From contig JABDDC010000001.1 in the NCBI GenBank assembly GCA_013287815.1, positions 55,055-119,054 of the forward strand: a DNA stretch of 64,000 bases, given 5' to 3'. How positions within the stretch are numbered: position 1 is the stretch's first letter; each line of letters begins with the position of its first letter. The translations under genes and the position numbers were made by a program. The notes below the pieces were generated by a model. The model worked only from the letters and a program-made list of their open reading frames with translations, had not been told where the DNA came from and ran no database searches. The stretch is from Chlamydiota bacterium (lineage in GTDB: Bacteria; Chlamydiota; Chlamydiia; Chlamydiales; Parachlamydiaceae). Of this stretch, positions 41,108 through 51,500 are shown piece by piece.

Positions 41108-42352
41108 ATGCTTATCCTCTTTCTCTATTACATTACATCCCACATCGTCTCCTTTACCTGCTCTATCTATGAAGCTGTCCTTTTGTCTACCTCCGGAGGA
41201 TACGTCAGCTTATTGAGAAAGAAAAAGCCCAAAGTGGGTGCGATTTTGACAGACCTTAAAGCACGTATAGACCGCCCCCTTGCAGCCATACTGACTTTGA
41301 ATACTGCTGCCCATACTATCGGTGCAGCGGGAGTCGGAGCCAAGGTCGTCGAACTATACGGCAACCACTGGTTAGCCCTCGCCTCGGGGATATTGACACT
41401 GACGATGCTATATTTTACTGAAATGATTCCAAAAACTCTGGGAGCACTCTACTGGAAAAGACTGCTTCCTTTTACTGTATATAGCCTCCGCTTCCTTATT
41501 GTTATCACCTATCCGTTTGTCTACTCCTTTGAATGGATTGCAAAGCTCATCTCCCAAGGAAAAGCACCGGACAAGATCACCGGTGAAGAAATCAAACATA
41601 TCCTTGAAGAAGGTACCAAGGCAGGTGTTATTCAGGAAGTTGAGCATGACATGCTTGAAAGTATTTTCCGTTTAGGAAACAGACGCGTGGCAATTTTAAT
41701 GGTCCCGCGCATGAACATCGAATGGCTCGATTTGAATGAAGACCTAGAAACCATCTATAAAAAAGCAGATCAGTCCAAACATAGCCGTTTTCCGGTATGC
41801 GAAGGCGAGCTGGACAAAGTAGTCGGCATCATTTCATCTAAAGATTTATTAGAAATTGTTGCCCACGGAAAAAAGAATATACGCGAGCTGGCAAAGCCTC
41901 CTTTTTTCGTCCCGGAAAATATGCGTGTGGTGCAGCTGTTAGAATTGTTTAAGACAAAGCCTAACCATATAGCCCTGGTTACGAATGAATATGGAGGGGT
42001 TCAAGGGATGATCACATTGCATGATGTTTTGGAATCGATTGTAGGTGACGTTCCCAGTTCCGCGGTCATGCCGGAAATGTCTATTGTCAAAAGAGGTGAA
42101 GATTCCTGGATGGTTGATGGGATGCTCCCCATTGATGAGTTAAAAGCTCAATTTGATATTGATTCCCTTCCTGATGAAGAGAAAGGGACGTATCATATTT
42201 TAGGCGGATTTTGCATGCGTCAAATAGGAAGCATACCCAGCGTAGGCGATACCTTTACCTGGCAGAATCTCAAGTTCAAAATCATTAAAATGAATGGCCG
42301 CAGAGTCGATAAAGTGCTTATACAATACGTTAAACTTAGAAACGGCGATTAG
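41108..42352 (+). CDS. CNNM/CorC-HlyC family transporter (DUF21 + CBS pair)
   Basis: DUF21 TM region; ILMVPRMNIEWLDL; CBS domains; C-terminal YHILGGFCMRQIGSIPSVGDTFTWQNLKFKIIKMNGRRVDKVLIQ. Confidence 0.93.
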   Translation: MLILFLYYITSHIVSFTCSIYEAVLLSTSGGYVSLLRKKKPKVGAILTDLKARIDRPLAAILTLNTAAHTIGAAGVGAKVVELYGNHWLALASGILTLTMLYFTEMIPKTLGALYWKRLLPFTVYSLRFLIVITYPFVYSFEWIAKLISQGKAPDKITGEEIKHILEEGTKAGVIQEVEHDMLESIFRLGNRRVAILMVPRMNIEWLDLNEDLETIYKKADQSKHSRFPVCEGELDKVVGIISSKDLLEIVAHGKKNIRELAKPPFFVPENMRVVQLLELFKTKPNHIALVTNEYGGVQGMITLHDVLESIVGDVPSSAVMPEMSIVKRGEDSWMVDGMLPIDELKAQFDIDSLPDEEKGTYHILGGFCMRQIGSIPSVGDTFTWQNLKFKIIKMNGRRVDKVLIQYVKLRNGD

Positions 42353-42366
42353 AAGGAGATATATAT

Positions 42367-43020
42367 ATGTGTTTTTCTGCAGAAGTTAGTTATACAGCCG
42401 CAGCGTCCTTGGCTATCATCGGCGGCGTGACATTGAAAAATTTTTCGGCAAGGAATTATCTTTTACTTGCCGCTGTTCCCCTTTTATTTGCTATGCAACA
42501 GCTCTCTGAAGGGATTTTATGGACGCAGTTGAGTAATGGCGAACAAAATAGTTTTATTTCGCTTCTTACACAAAAAATTTATCTTGTATTTGCGTTTTTA
42601 GTGTGGCCTCTCTGGATTCCCCTCTCTTTAGCTGTAATCGAAACGATCGCGTGGCGCAGGGCTGTCATCTTTTTTATCCTGAGCTGTGGCGTAGTGATGA
42701 CGGCACTGAATATTTATACGGCGATGGGCCAACATATCGGAGTCAACATTATTAATCACAGCATTCAATACACGGGACATTCTCCTAATGAGCAACTGGC
42801 CTATCCACTGATAGTACTCCTTCCCCTGTTCATTTCCAGCCTAAACCGCATTTGGGTCTATGGTTTGCTAACAGTGCTTGCCTATGGCGTCACAGTCTAT
42901 TTTTATGAGGAAACATTCATTTCTGTGTGGTGCTTCTTCGCTTCTATCGTCAGTTTGTCACTCTTTAAGGTGCTCAAGGACAATGCGAGAGTGGAGGCGG
43001 AAGCCAAGGTAAGAAGGTAG
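42367..43020 (+). CDS. DUF6629-like integral membrane protein
   Basis: MCFSAEVSYTAAASLAIIGGVTLKNF...QQLSEGILW. Confidence 0.7.
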   Translation: MCFSAEVSYTAAASLAIIGGVTLKNFSARNYLLLAAVPLLFAMQQLSEGILWTQLSNGEQNSFISLLTQKIYLVFAFLVWPLWIPLSLAVIETIAWRRAVIFFILSCGVVMTALNIYTAMGQHIGVNIINHSIQYTGHSPNEQLAYPLIVLLPLFISSLNRIWVYGLLTVLAYGVTVYFYEETFISVWCFFASIVSLSLFKVLKDNARVEAEAKVRR

Positions 43021-43027
43021 AAAGCAG

Positions 43028-43560
43028 AAATAAAATTATGCTTGCGAAGCCTTGGAGTGCAGTACTCTGCGGCTGTGAAAAAAAAGGCACCGCAGGTGCT
43101 TTTGGAGTGCGCCGGCTCCGCCGGCGCTTTGTCATTAGCAACATTGATGAGCAGATAATCGTTGCTGAAGGCCATTATCCTAGAAACAGCGATTGGAAGG
43201 GGGTGCCAGATGCAATCTTTTGATTCAGAACACGTTGAGGCGAAGGGGGGCTTACCCGTTTGGGTATGCCCCCCTTCGCCTCAACGCGTTATGAACCAAA
43301 ATCTTGCGTCTGGCACCCCCCTTCCAATCGCCGTTTCTAGGATTATAGCCGTGTCTACGATGCGTTTTGCATTGCATGAGTGTGTGTAATAACAAAGCGC
43401 CGGCGGAGCCGGCGCACTCCAAAAGCGGCTGCGCCGCCCTTTCATAAGAACCATCTGTCCCATTAGTCCCATAGGTCCCTTTCTGTGGCTTCCACAATAG
43501 CGCTAAAAGGCGGTGCAGAGCACCGCACTCCAAGGCTTCGCAAGCGGCATTTTACTCCCG
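43028..43560. repeat. Repeat cluster: GC-palindromes and nested 'cctagaaac...gtttctagg' element (43177-43343)
   Basis: Inverted arms read directly: cctagaaacagcgattggaagggggtgccagatgcaatct / gcgtctggcaccccccttccaatcgccgtttctagg. Confidence 0.85.
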
Positions 43561-43566
43561 GCGCCT

Positions 43567-44853
43567 CTACTTATCGACATACCTGTAGAAGTAATAAGGT
43601 GTGGTGATCACAGATTCTGTTTGGAGGAGGCCCGAGTGGCAGATTTGCATGGCCCAGTTGTAATCTTCCCCGTAGGAAATATCCGGAAAGGGAAAGCGGG
43701 ATGCAACCGATCGCTTGATGGTGCTTATGTGGTTGGGTGGATTGTAGAAGGTATTGCCGATTTTATAGTGGTCTTTGTGTTGGATTGTATGGACAAAGGG
43801 GCAAGGCCAGTTACCGTTAAAGGTGATGATGCCTGTCAGAGACACACAATCGGGCTTGGACTGCAGTTCCTCATAGATCATCTTAATGTAATTGTCGTGC
43901 ACATCATCGTCATCATCGATAAAATTGACATACATCCCCTTGCTTTGCCTCATCAATGTATTGCGCTTATATCCAACTGAATATTGTCTGTTATCTTTAA
44001 AGAAGAGGATTTCTACTCTGTCTTGAAGGTCATTTGCGTTGATTTGCCCTTGAAGCTTATTGTAGATGAAAGAAAATTGTTCCACCCTTTCATCCAGCGT
44101 GCAGATAAGAATGCTCCATACTTGAGGAAGAAACTGTTCAAATACTGCATCGTTAAGTCCGAAATTTGAGTTAAAGCGTCCAAGATAAACTTTCTTGTCG
44201 TAATCTACATTTGCTACATCTTTAATTCTACTTTTTATCCTCTGCGATGGAACCTTTTCAAACAGCGATTGGAAAATCAATACTTCCCTTGCCAAGATCC
44301 GTGATGTCATGGTCAATTCCTCACGGGCGACTGATGCTGATCGGTATGAGGGATGGAAGATGTAATTGAAAAACGCATAGTGGTTTTTACCGATTACAGG
44401 GATAGTATTGATATTTTTGCCGGTATCTTTTGCTTGAAAATTTAAGACACCATCCAGATTGGGAAAGTTTTCTTTCATCTTATCAACAATGACTTTATCG
44501 TAGCTCTGTACAATTGGGAATTGGCAATCACTTGCCACCAGGATGATTTCGGCCGGTTCGTCATTGCGGTTAAAGGCTTCTGCCTCTGAGATCCTTTTTC
44601 CAAATTTCACTGTTAAACCGGGATAAGTCGATAGTTGATGTAACATCTCCGGATTATTCATGGTCTGATCGTCGGTGTCACAAACAATCAAGAATCGGCA
44701 GTCCACTTCCCCTGACAAGTAGTGATAATAGACTCCGAGAGTCTGCATAAATTGCTGAGAGTTTTCCCTTGTTGGGATAATGATTAAGAGGTTGTCAGCA
44801 CATGCAAAGGAGAACCAAAACGGCATCAAGAGGGCAAACAGCTTAGCTTTCAC
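43567..44853 (-). CDS. Signal-peptide-bearing two-domain glycosyltransferase-like protein (GT2/GT-A)
   Basis: Signal peptide MKAKLFALLMPFWFSFACAD; CDTDDQTMNNPE; C-terminal GT2-like ILICTLDERVEQF...NTLMRQSKGMYVNFIDDDDDV...YGEDYNWAMQI. Confidence 0.75.
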   Translation of the reverse strand: MKAKLFALLMPFWFSFACADNLLIIIPTRENSQQFMQTLGVYYHYLSGEVDCRFLIVCDTDDQTMNNPEMLHQLSTYPGLTVKFGKRISEAEAFNRNDEPAEIILVASDCQFPIVQSYDKVIVDKMKENFPNLDGVLNFQAKDTGKNINTIPVIGKNHYAFFNYIFHPSYRSASVAREELTMTSRILAREVLIFQSLFEKVPSQRIKSRIKDVANVDYDKKVYLGRFNSNFGLNDAVFEQFLPQVWSILICTLDERVEQFSFIYNKLQGQINANDLQDRVEILFFKDNRQYSVGYKRNTLMRQSKGMYVNFIDDDDDVHDNYIKMIYEELQSKPDCVSLTGIITFNGNWPCPFVHTIQHKDHYKIGNTFYNPPNHISTIKRSVASRFPFPDISYGEDYNWAMQICHSGLLQTESVITTPYYFYRYVDK

Positions 44854-44861
44854 AGGATCTC

Positions 44862-45551
44862 CTAAATATAAAGCGCAATGGCAATATAATGGCAGGCGCT
44901 GCCTCCAAGAACGAATAGATGCCAGATGGCATGATGATATTTCCGTTTATCTGTTACAAAAAACAGTACCCCAAAGGTATATGAAAGGCCGCCTATCAAT
45001 AGCCAGAGCAATCCTTCATAAGGGAAGTTATTCATGAGGGGTTCGGCAGCAATAATGACCATCCACCCCATCAACAGGTAAAGTGCTGTCGACAACTTCT
45101 GGAAACGGTGGATAAAGAAGGTTTTTAAAAAAAGTCCAAGACAAGTTAAAGACCAGATAATGCCAAAAAGTAACCAACCCATGCTTCCTTGCAACGGAAT
45201 AAGAGTAAACGGAGTATAGCTTCCGGCAATCAAAAGATAGATGGCGCAGTGGTCGATCGTTCTGAATCTTTTTTTATATTTAGGTTTCTTTAGGGTGTGG
45301 TAGAGAGTAGAAGCAGCGTAAAGTAATATTAAACTGAGTCCATAAACAGAAAAGCTGAAAAGCTTCCACGGCTCATCGCTGTCCAAGGCAGGCATCACAA
45401 GAAAGAAGAATCCAAGGACGCTGAACAAAAGGCCAAATCCGTGTGTTAAGCCATTCAGCCACTCATCGCCCAGAACCCAACCCCTTGCCCATTCTTCAAC
45501 TTCAAGGACGTCCTTGCCTTTAAAATCGTCGATAGTCAAATCGGAATACAT
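44862..45551 (-). CDS. Hemolysin III / PAQR family membrane protein
   Basis: EWLNGLTHGFGLLFSVLGFFFLV...LYHTLKKPKYKKRFRTIDHCAIYLLIAGSYTPF...HAIWHLFVLGGSACHYIAI. Confidence 0.95.
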   Translation of the reverse strand: MYSDLTIDDFKGKDVLEVEEWARGWVLGDEWLNGLTHGFGLLFSVLGFFFLVMPALDSDEPWKLFSFSVYGLSLILLYAASTLYHTLKKPKYKKRFRTIDHCAIYLLIAGSYTPFTLIPLQGSMGWLLFGIIWSLTCLGLFLKTFFIHRFQKLSTALYLLMGWMVIIAAEPLMNNFPYEGLLWLLIGGLSYTFGVLFFVTDKRKYHHAIWHLFVLGGSACHYIAIALYI

Positions 45552-45631
45552 AAGCGATAATCCATTTTATTAAAGAGTTGTATTCTAACAGGAGGTAAAT
45601 AGAATGGCTATAGTTCTTTTACATAAAAACA

Positions 45632-45683
45632 GCGCGTAGCGCTTTGGAGTGAGCTTGGTAGCTCACTCCAAAGCGCTACGCGC
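45632..45683. repeat. Perfect-arm hairpin gcgcgtagcgctttggagtgagc ttggta gctcactccaaagcgctacgcgc
   Basis: Inverted repeat read directly; possible terminator or repeat. Confidence 0.8.
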
Positions 45684-45705
45684 CTACCGGCACGTTCACG
45701 ATAAT

Positions 45706-45954
45706 TTAGAAGTTTTTGATCCTGTACCACAGATACGGTATAGCGATAAACAAAGCGTGAGTTGCCGGTGGCGGTGTCGCTGGCGCCGCTGGCTGATTAT
45801 GATAAAATTTCTCATAAAGGCTCATGAAGAGATCCTTGAAGAAGATATAAATTTTATCAGCCCATCCTACCAATGTATTGAACGCGTCGGGAAAGAACAT
45901 ATGAATCAAAAAGAAAAGAACACCAAAAAAAATAAAATTTAATATGAATCGCAT
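45706..45954 (-). CDS. Small membrane-associated hypothetical protein
   Basis: MRFILNFIFFGVLFFLIHMFF hydrophobic N-terminus; GGAGG-TTTTT-ATG start context. Confidence 0.5.
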   Translation of the reverse strand: MRFILNFIFFGVLFFLIHMFFPDAFNTLVGWADKIYIFFKDLFMSLYEKFYHNQPAAPATPPPATHALFIAIPYLWYRIKNF

Positions 45955-46077
45955 AAAAACCTCCAAATCCGCACGGTAATTCTATGTAACCGGAAGAACA
46001 CACATAAACAGGTTACAATCCTATTTTTATTATAACCTTTCTTGATTTATCGAAAAATTTATTTCACATTAAAGTTA

Positions 46078-48129
46078 CTATTTTATTTTTAAAATTCTAA
46101 GCCTTAGTGAATTAGCGATTACAGAAACAGAGCTTAAACTCATGGCAAAAGCAGCAATCATGGGGTTCAGTAACATACCGGTGAAGGGAAAAAGGATACC
46201 GGCAGCAATGGGGACTCCTATGATATTATAAATAAAAGCAAAAAAGAGGTTCTGTTTGATGTTCTTTGTGACGGCAAGGCTCAAGCTTATGGCCCGTCCA
46301 ATTCCTTTCAGGTCACCCTTAAGCAGTGTGACATCGCTGCTTTCGATAGCCACATCGGTTCCATGATCCATGGCAATCCCAACGTCCGCTCCGGCTAATG
46401 CAGCTGCATCATTGATTCCATCACCTGCCATGGCAACATAGCCGTCTTGTTTCTGGAACTCATGAAGAATATTCAATTTTGCTTCAGGAGTTATTTCAGC
46501 ATAGGTTTGATCAATACCCAATTCAGAAGCGACTTTATTTGCCGTTTTTTCATTGTCACCCGTCACCATGACCAATTTAAGTCCTTTATTATGGAGTTCC
46601 TTTACCGCTTCATAGGAGGACTTCTTGATGGTGTCTCCTACAAACAGCAGCCCGGCAGCCTTGCCATCCACTGTAAGAGCGACAGCGGTCTTGTCTGCCG
46701 GGATAATCCGGCTCCGACCAGCCATATTGATGACAACTTGCCGGCCATTAACCATTCCCTCTACACCTACTCCTGAAATCGATTTAAAGTTCTGCACAGC
46801 GGGAGTTGGGATATTCTTTTCTTTGGCAGCCCGGGCGATAGCTTTACCAATCGGATGTTCACTCAGCTGTTCTACCGATGCAGCTAAACTTAACACTTCA
46901 TCTTCACTCCAGGGGGCAAAAGCTGTCACTTGTGCGAGCTTGAATTTTCCTTCGGTCAATGTTCCCGTTTTGTCCATGATCAGGGTTTTGACCTTCGCAA
47001 GCCTTTCCAGGGCGGCTGCATCTTTGATGAGGATGCCCATTTCAGCTCCCCGTCCCATGCCGACCATGATCGACATTGGGGTAGCCAGTCCAAGGGCGCA
47101 TGGACAGGCGATGATCAGGACAGCGACAGCGTTGTGTACTCCATACATAAAAGAGGGCTGAGGGCCAAAAAATGCCCAAATGAAAAAAGTGGCGATAGCA
47201 ATCAGAAGGACAGCCGGGACAAAATAACCGGCGACCTTATCAGCAAAAGTTTGGATAGGCGCCTTGGTTCGCTGCGCTTCCGAAACCATCCGGATAATAC
47301 GGGAGAGGACTGTCTCATTTCCGACTTTTTCTGCTTTCATGAGAAAGCTTCCTGATTGATTAATAGTACCACCCGTGACTTTATCACCGGGTCCTTTATC
47401 AACAGGAATCGACTCCCCTGTCAGCATCGACTCATCCACTTCAGATTTTCCTTCAGTAACCGTGCCGTCCACTGGAATGTTATCTCCCGGACGGACACGA
47501 AGTACATCTCCGACTTTGACATCTTCAATGGATATTTCTATTTCTTCTCCGTTCTGGACGATGAAGGCCGATTTCGCGGCTTTCTGCAATAAAGATCTGA
47601 TAGCGGCGCCAGTTTTTGCGCGCGCCCTTAGTTCTAACATCTGACCCATCAAAACTAAAACGGTGATGACGGCAGCAGATTCAAAATAGAGGGGCACCTC
47701 TCCATGATATTTAAATGATTCGGGAATGGATTGAGGAAAAAGCCGGGCAAAGAGGCTGTAGAAAAAAGCCACTCCTACACCTATAGAGATCAAGGTGAAC
47801 ATATTCAGTTGACGACTGACAATCGACTTCCATCCCCTTTCAAAGAAAGGCCACCCAGCCCAAAGGACTACGGGCGTCGCCAGGATCACTTGCAGTGTTT
47901 GCGATTGAGAGGGCTGGAGATAGTTCCCCATGTCAAGGACTAATATGGGAATAGTCAGGAGCAGCCCGATCCGGAATCGGAGGGACATATCCCTATATTC
48001 GGCATTGTCTTGTTGCTGGGCTACATCTTTCGGCTCCAAAGCCATCCCGCAGATGGGGCAGCTTCCCGGGCCTTGTTGGATGACCTCAGGATGCATTGGG
48101 CAGGTGTATTGTATATTTTTAGCGTCCAT
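46078..48129 (-). CDS. copA: Copper-translocating P-type ATPase with N-terminal heavy-metal-binding domain
   Basis: [30 protein letters not shown] ([13 protein letters not shown]); [19 protein letters not shown]. Confidence 0.95.
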   Translation of the reverse strand: MDAKNIQYTCPMHPEVIQQGPGSCPICGMALEPKDVAQQQDNAEYRDMSLRFRIGLLLTIPILVLDMGNYLQPSQSQTLQVILATPVVLWAGWPFFERGWKSIVSRQLNMFTLISIGVGVAFFYSLFARLFPQSIPESFKYHGEVPLYFESAAVITVLVLMGQMLELRARAKTGAAIRSLLQKAAKSAFIVQNGEEIEISIEDVKVGDVLRVRPGDNIPVDGTVTEGKSEVDESMLTGESIPVDKGPGDKVTGGTINQSGSFLMKAEKVGNETVLSRIIRMVSEAQRTKAPIQTFADKVAGYFVPAVLLIAIATFFIWAFFGPQPSFMYGVHNAVAVLIIACPCALGLATPMSIMVGMGRGAEMGILIKDAAALERLAKVKTLIMDKTGTLTEGKFKLAQVTAFAPWSEDEVLSLAASVEQLSEHPIGKAIARAAKEKNIPTPAVQNFKSISGVGVEGMVNGRQVVINMAGRSRIIPADKTAVALTVDGKAAGLLFVGDTIKKSSYEAVKELHNKGLKLVMVTGDNEKTANKVASELGIDQTYAEITPEAKLNILHEFQKQDGYVAMAGDGINDAAALAGADVGIAMDHGTDVAIESSDVTLLKGDLKGIGRAISLSLAVTKNIKQNLFFAFIYNIIGVPIAAGILFPFTGMLLNPMIAAFAMSLSSVSVIANSLRLRILKIK

Positions 48130-48250
48130 ATTGCCGTTTCTAGGATAATGCCAGTAATAATTTATTATTGGTTGCTCTTATTCCGATCACTGATTTTTTG
48201 TACTCATTGATAGCTATATCAAATCCTAAGATTATGTACAAAGTCAAACA

Positions 48251-48409
48251 TTTCATGCCTATCCGGTAGACACAGGTCTACCCCGGTAGGGGTGTCAGAA
48301 GGTAGCCCCGGGTTTTAACCCGGGGCAAGGTAGCCCCGGGTTTTAACCCGGGGCTACCTCCAAATACCCCTACCGGGGTGGACCCTGTATCAACCGGATA
48401 GGCATGAAA
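48251..48409. repeat. Compound palindrome: tttcatgcctatccggt ... accggataggcatgaaa enclosing tandem gtagccccgggttttaacccggggc hairpins
   Basis: Outer and inner inverted arms read directly. Confidence 0.85.
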
Positions 48410-48558
48410 CATTTTTCTTCACACTTGCTTAATACATGAAAATCGGTGTTCATAGATCTATGATTTGATTATATTCTTATTTACATAAATTAAAATGTAT
48501 TTGTATAATAATATTAGGTAATTGCTTCATTTTGATCTATTTAACTTTGAGGTTAATT

Positions 48559-51500
48559 ATGAGTATTAATCGGGATTTTGATATAACCAATGCCTACACT
48601 GAACAGCAGCTCACTGAGGCTGGCTTTGGAATGCCAAAGGCGGAAGGTCAGACAACACAGGGTGGGAAGATTACAAAACTCTTTGTTGATACACAAGGAT
48701 TCAGCAGTCAGTTAACCCCCGTCGCCCATCTCAATAAAACCATTCAGATAATGGACAAACTAGTTCAAAAAGAACTGGATATTCAAGAGCTTGACAAGGC
48801 CGATCTGGCTACACTGGCAATGTACGAAAAACGGTGCAATTGCGTTCTGATTAATATTAAAACTCATGAAACAATGGTCAATCAGATATCGCCAGATCTC
48901 ACTCCTCCTAAAATTGATCAACCCCTTTCGTCCCACAATCAGGAAAAAGATAAGGTAATTGATCATCTGAGAAAGATCAAAGAAGCGAGACAGACAATCA
49001 TTAATGAAGTTGTAGCAGAAAAGGAGAGGGAGATTTTTTTTAAAGTTACAGCCCCCATTTTACCCTTGATCACGGATAGAAAGGCCTTAGCGAGTATTTA
49101 CAAGAAATTGAACTCTGGATCAGAACCTGAAAGGAAGGATATCATTGACAAAGCGATTTCTCTTTCTGAAGGTATTACAGATATTAACGATATCGCATTC
49201 ATTATCGAGTATATGCCTAAAACAGAAAAAAGCAGAGATGCAATTGTCAAAGCTGCAGCTCCCCTTATGCACGAAACGATGAATGGTTTTGTCAGAGGAA
49301 TCATTCTCTGGGCTTTGAGAGAGTTAGAACCAAGCCATTGGGAAAGTTTCTCTAAGGCTCTACCCCCTCTTTTCAAAGTCATCACGGATGAAAACGCTAT
49401 TACAGCATGTCTCAAGGCTTTACTAAGAGTACGAGTAGAGGAGATGGGAAATGTTGCTAAAATTGCAGCAGGTATATTGAAGGATGTCACCAATGTAAAT
49501 GTTATACAAGGCACTATCATTGGGTTGGCAAGCATTAAAAAAGAGGACAGGCCAAGTGTCGCAAAGTTAGCATCTTCATTTTTAAAGGGGATTAAAGAAG
49601 AAAAAACTGCATCAAGGCTTTTTGTGAATTTGGCAAATATAAAAAAAGAAAACGAACGTGAAAGTGTTGTTAAGTATGCATTAAGCATGTTGAAGGACTT
49701 CCCAGATGAAAATGTTATAGTACCCATTATTGTTGGATTGGGAAACATTGAAGAAAGGAAGAGGGAAAGTATCGCCAAGTTTGATCCTTCGCTTTTAAAG
49801 GAATTGAAAGATCCCAATGTTATAGCAAACTTTTATTATTATTTGGTAAAATATGTAAACGAAGATGAACGGGAAAGTGTTGCCAAATATGCAATAATTG
49901 CATTGAAAGACGTCACCGATTTAAATGTTATAGAAGGTACAATTAAAGGGTTGGCAAGTATTAAAGAAAAGGACAGGCCAAGTGTCGCCAAGTTTGCTCC
50001 TCTGCTTCTTAGAGGGATTAAAGATGCCAATGTTATATCCGAAATGTATACAACATTAGCAAAGAAACAACTTAACGAGCGGGAAAGTATCTCCAATAGT
50101 GTAGCTCCTCTTTTGAGAGGAATTACAAATAGTTATGTTTTATATGCCGTTATGAAGATTGTGACCGAAATAGAAGGAGACGACAGAGAGAATTTCTCCA
50201 ATTTTGTCATTCATTTTTTAAATGAAAAAATAGAGTACGACGATACAAAATTTACAATCATCAAGGCCTTAGCAAAAGTCAAAGCAGAGGACAGACAAAG
50301 TTTCTTTTATCATTCATCCTCTTTACTGAAAGGAGTAAAGAATATTTATAATCAAGTACGAATCATTACATTATTGACAGAGGTACAATCAAAGGATTGG
50401 GATAGTTTTATTCAGTATACAGCTAAACTTTCTCAAGTAATCACGCATGAGGACGATTTACCGGCTTTGATTGGACCTTTAGTAAAGGAAAAATCAGAAG
50501 ACAGAGAGAGCGTCTTTAAGTTTGTGTTATCATTTTTGAATAGATTTAGGGATAACCGTTCTATTTCAAATCTTTCTGACTTTCTATATTTTTCTAAAGA
50601 AAATTCCCTGAAAAAAATGTCAGAATACGGCACTTTCTTTTTAGAGGATACTGACTCCCCTGAAGAGGGTACCGACTTGCTCAAAAAATTTTCAAAAATG
50701 GATAAAGATAACATTCCGGATATGGAAAGTTTTTCAAAGATGATGACGCCTATTTTGGAAGGAATCACAGATAGTCATGATAGATTTACAGCACAATCAT
50801 TTATGCTTTTTTCCCTTCAACCGGTGGATAGGGTGAGTGTGTCTAATTTTTTGAGCAGAATTACAGTTCTCAATGTCAGATTAAGCGTTATGAAAGCTTT
50901 AATGGGATTACATAATACGCGTTACTTAAAACATTTAGACAGCATTCTTAAATATATTTCACCCTACTTGCAAACGATTACCAATAGCCAGACACTTGCG
51001 AGCATGATTATTTCGTTGCAGGATGATATCAGTGAAGACGACCGAGAGAGTGTGCTGGAGTGTGCCTTTCCTATTTTGAAAGAATCGGCAAATAATAGTG
51101 ATGCAGTTGGAGCTATTTTACAGGGTGTGGCACGCGTAAAAAAAACGGATAGAAAAGCTGTTGCAGCCTCTTTTGCGGCCATTATTCCTTTTATCGGAAA
51201 TAGTAGAAATGTTATAGAAAATATTTTTTATCATTTATCAGATTTTAATGCAGAAAAAATAGAAGGATTTTCTGACTTTATTAGGACGTATTTGTATGAA
51301 AATATCACTCCTGAATCGCTATACACGATCATCAACAGCTTAAAAAAAATAAAGGTGGAACAGAGGGAAGGTTTCCGAGAAATTATTGCTACATTTATGC
51401 ATGAGTTGTCTAATAAATCATTCACGAAAAATATAATTGCCGCTATTGCCAATTTAGAACCTTCCGTAATGGCTAATTTTTCCAAATATGCCCTTCAACT

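Noticed and set aside
43038-43533. Small ORFs in the 43.0-43.5 kb repeat cluster
   Set aside because: Palindrome-derived, mutually overlapping on both strands
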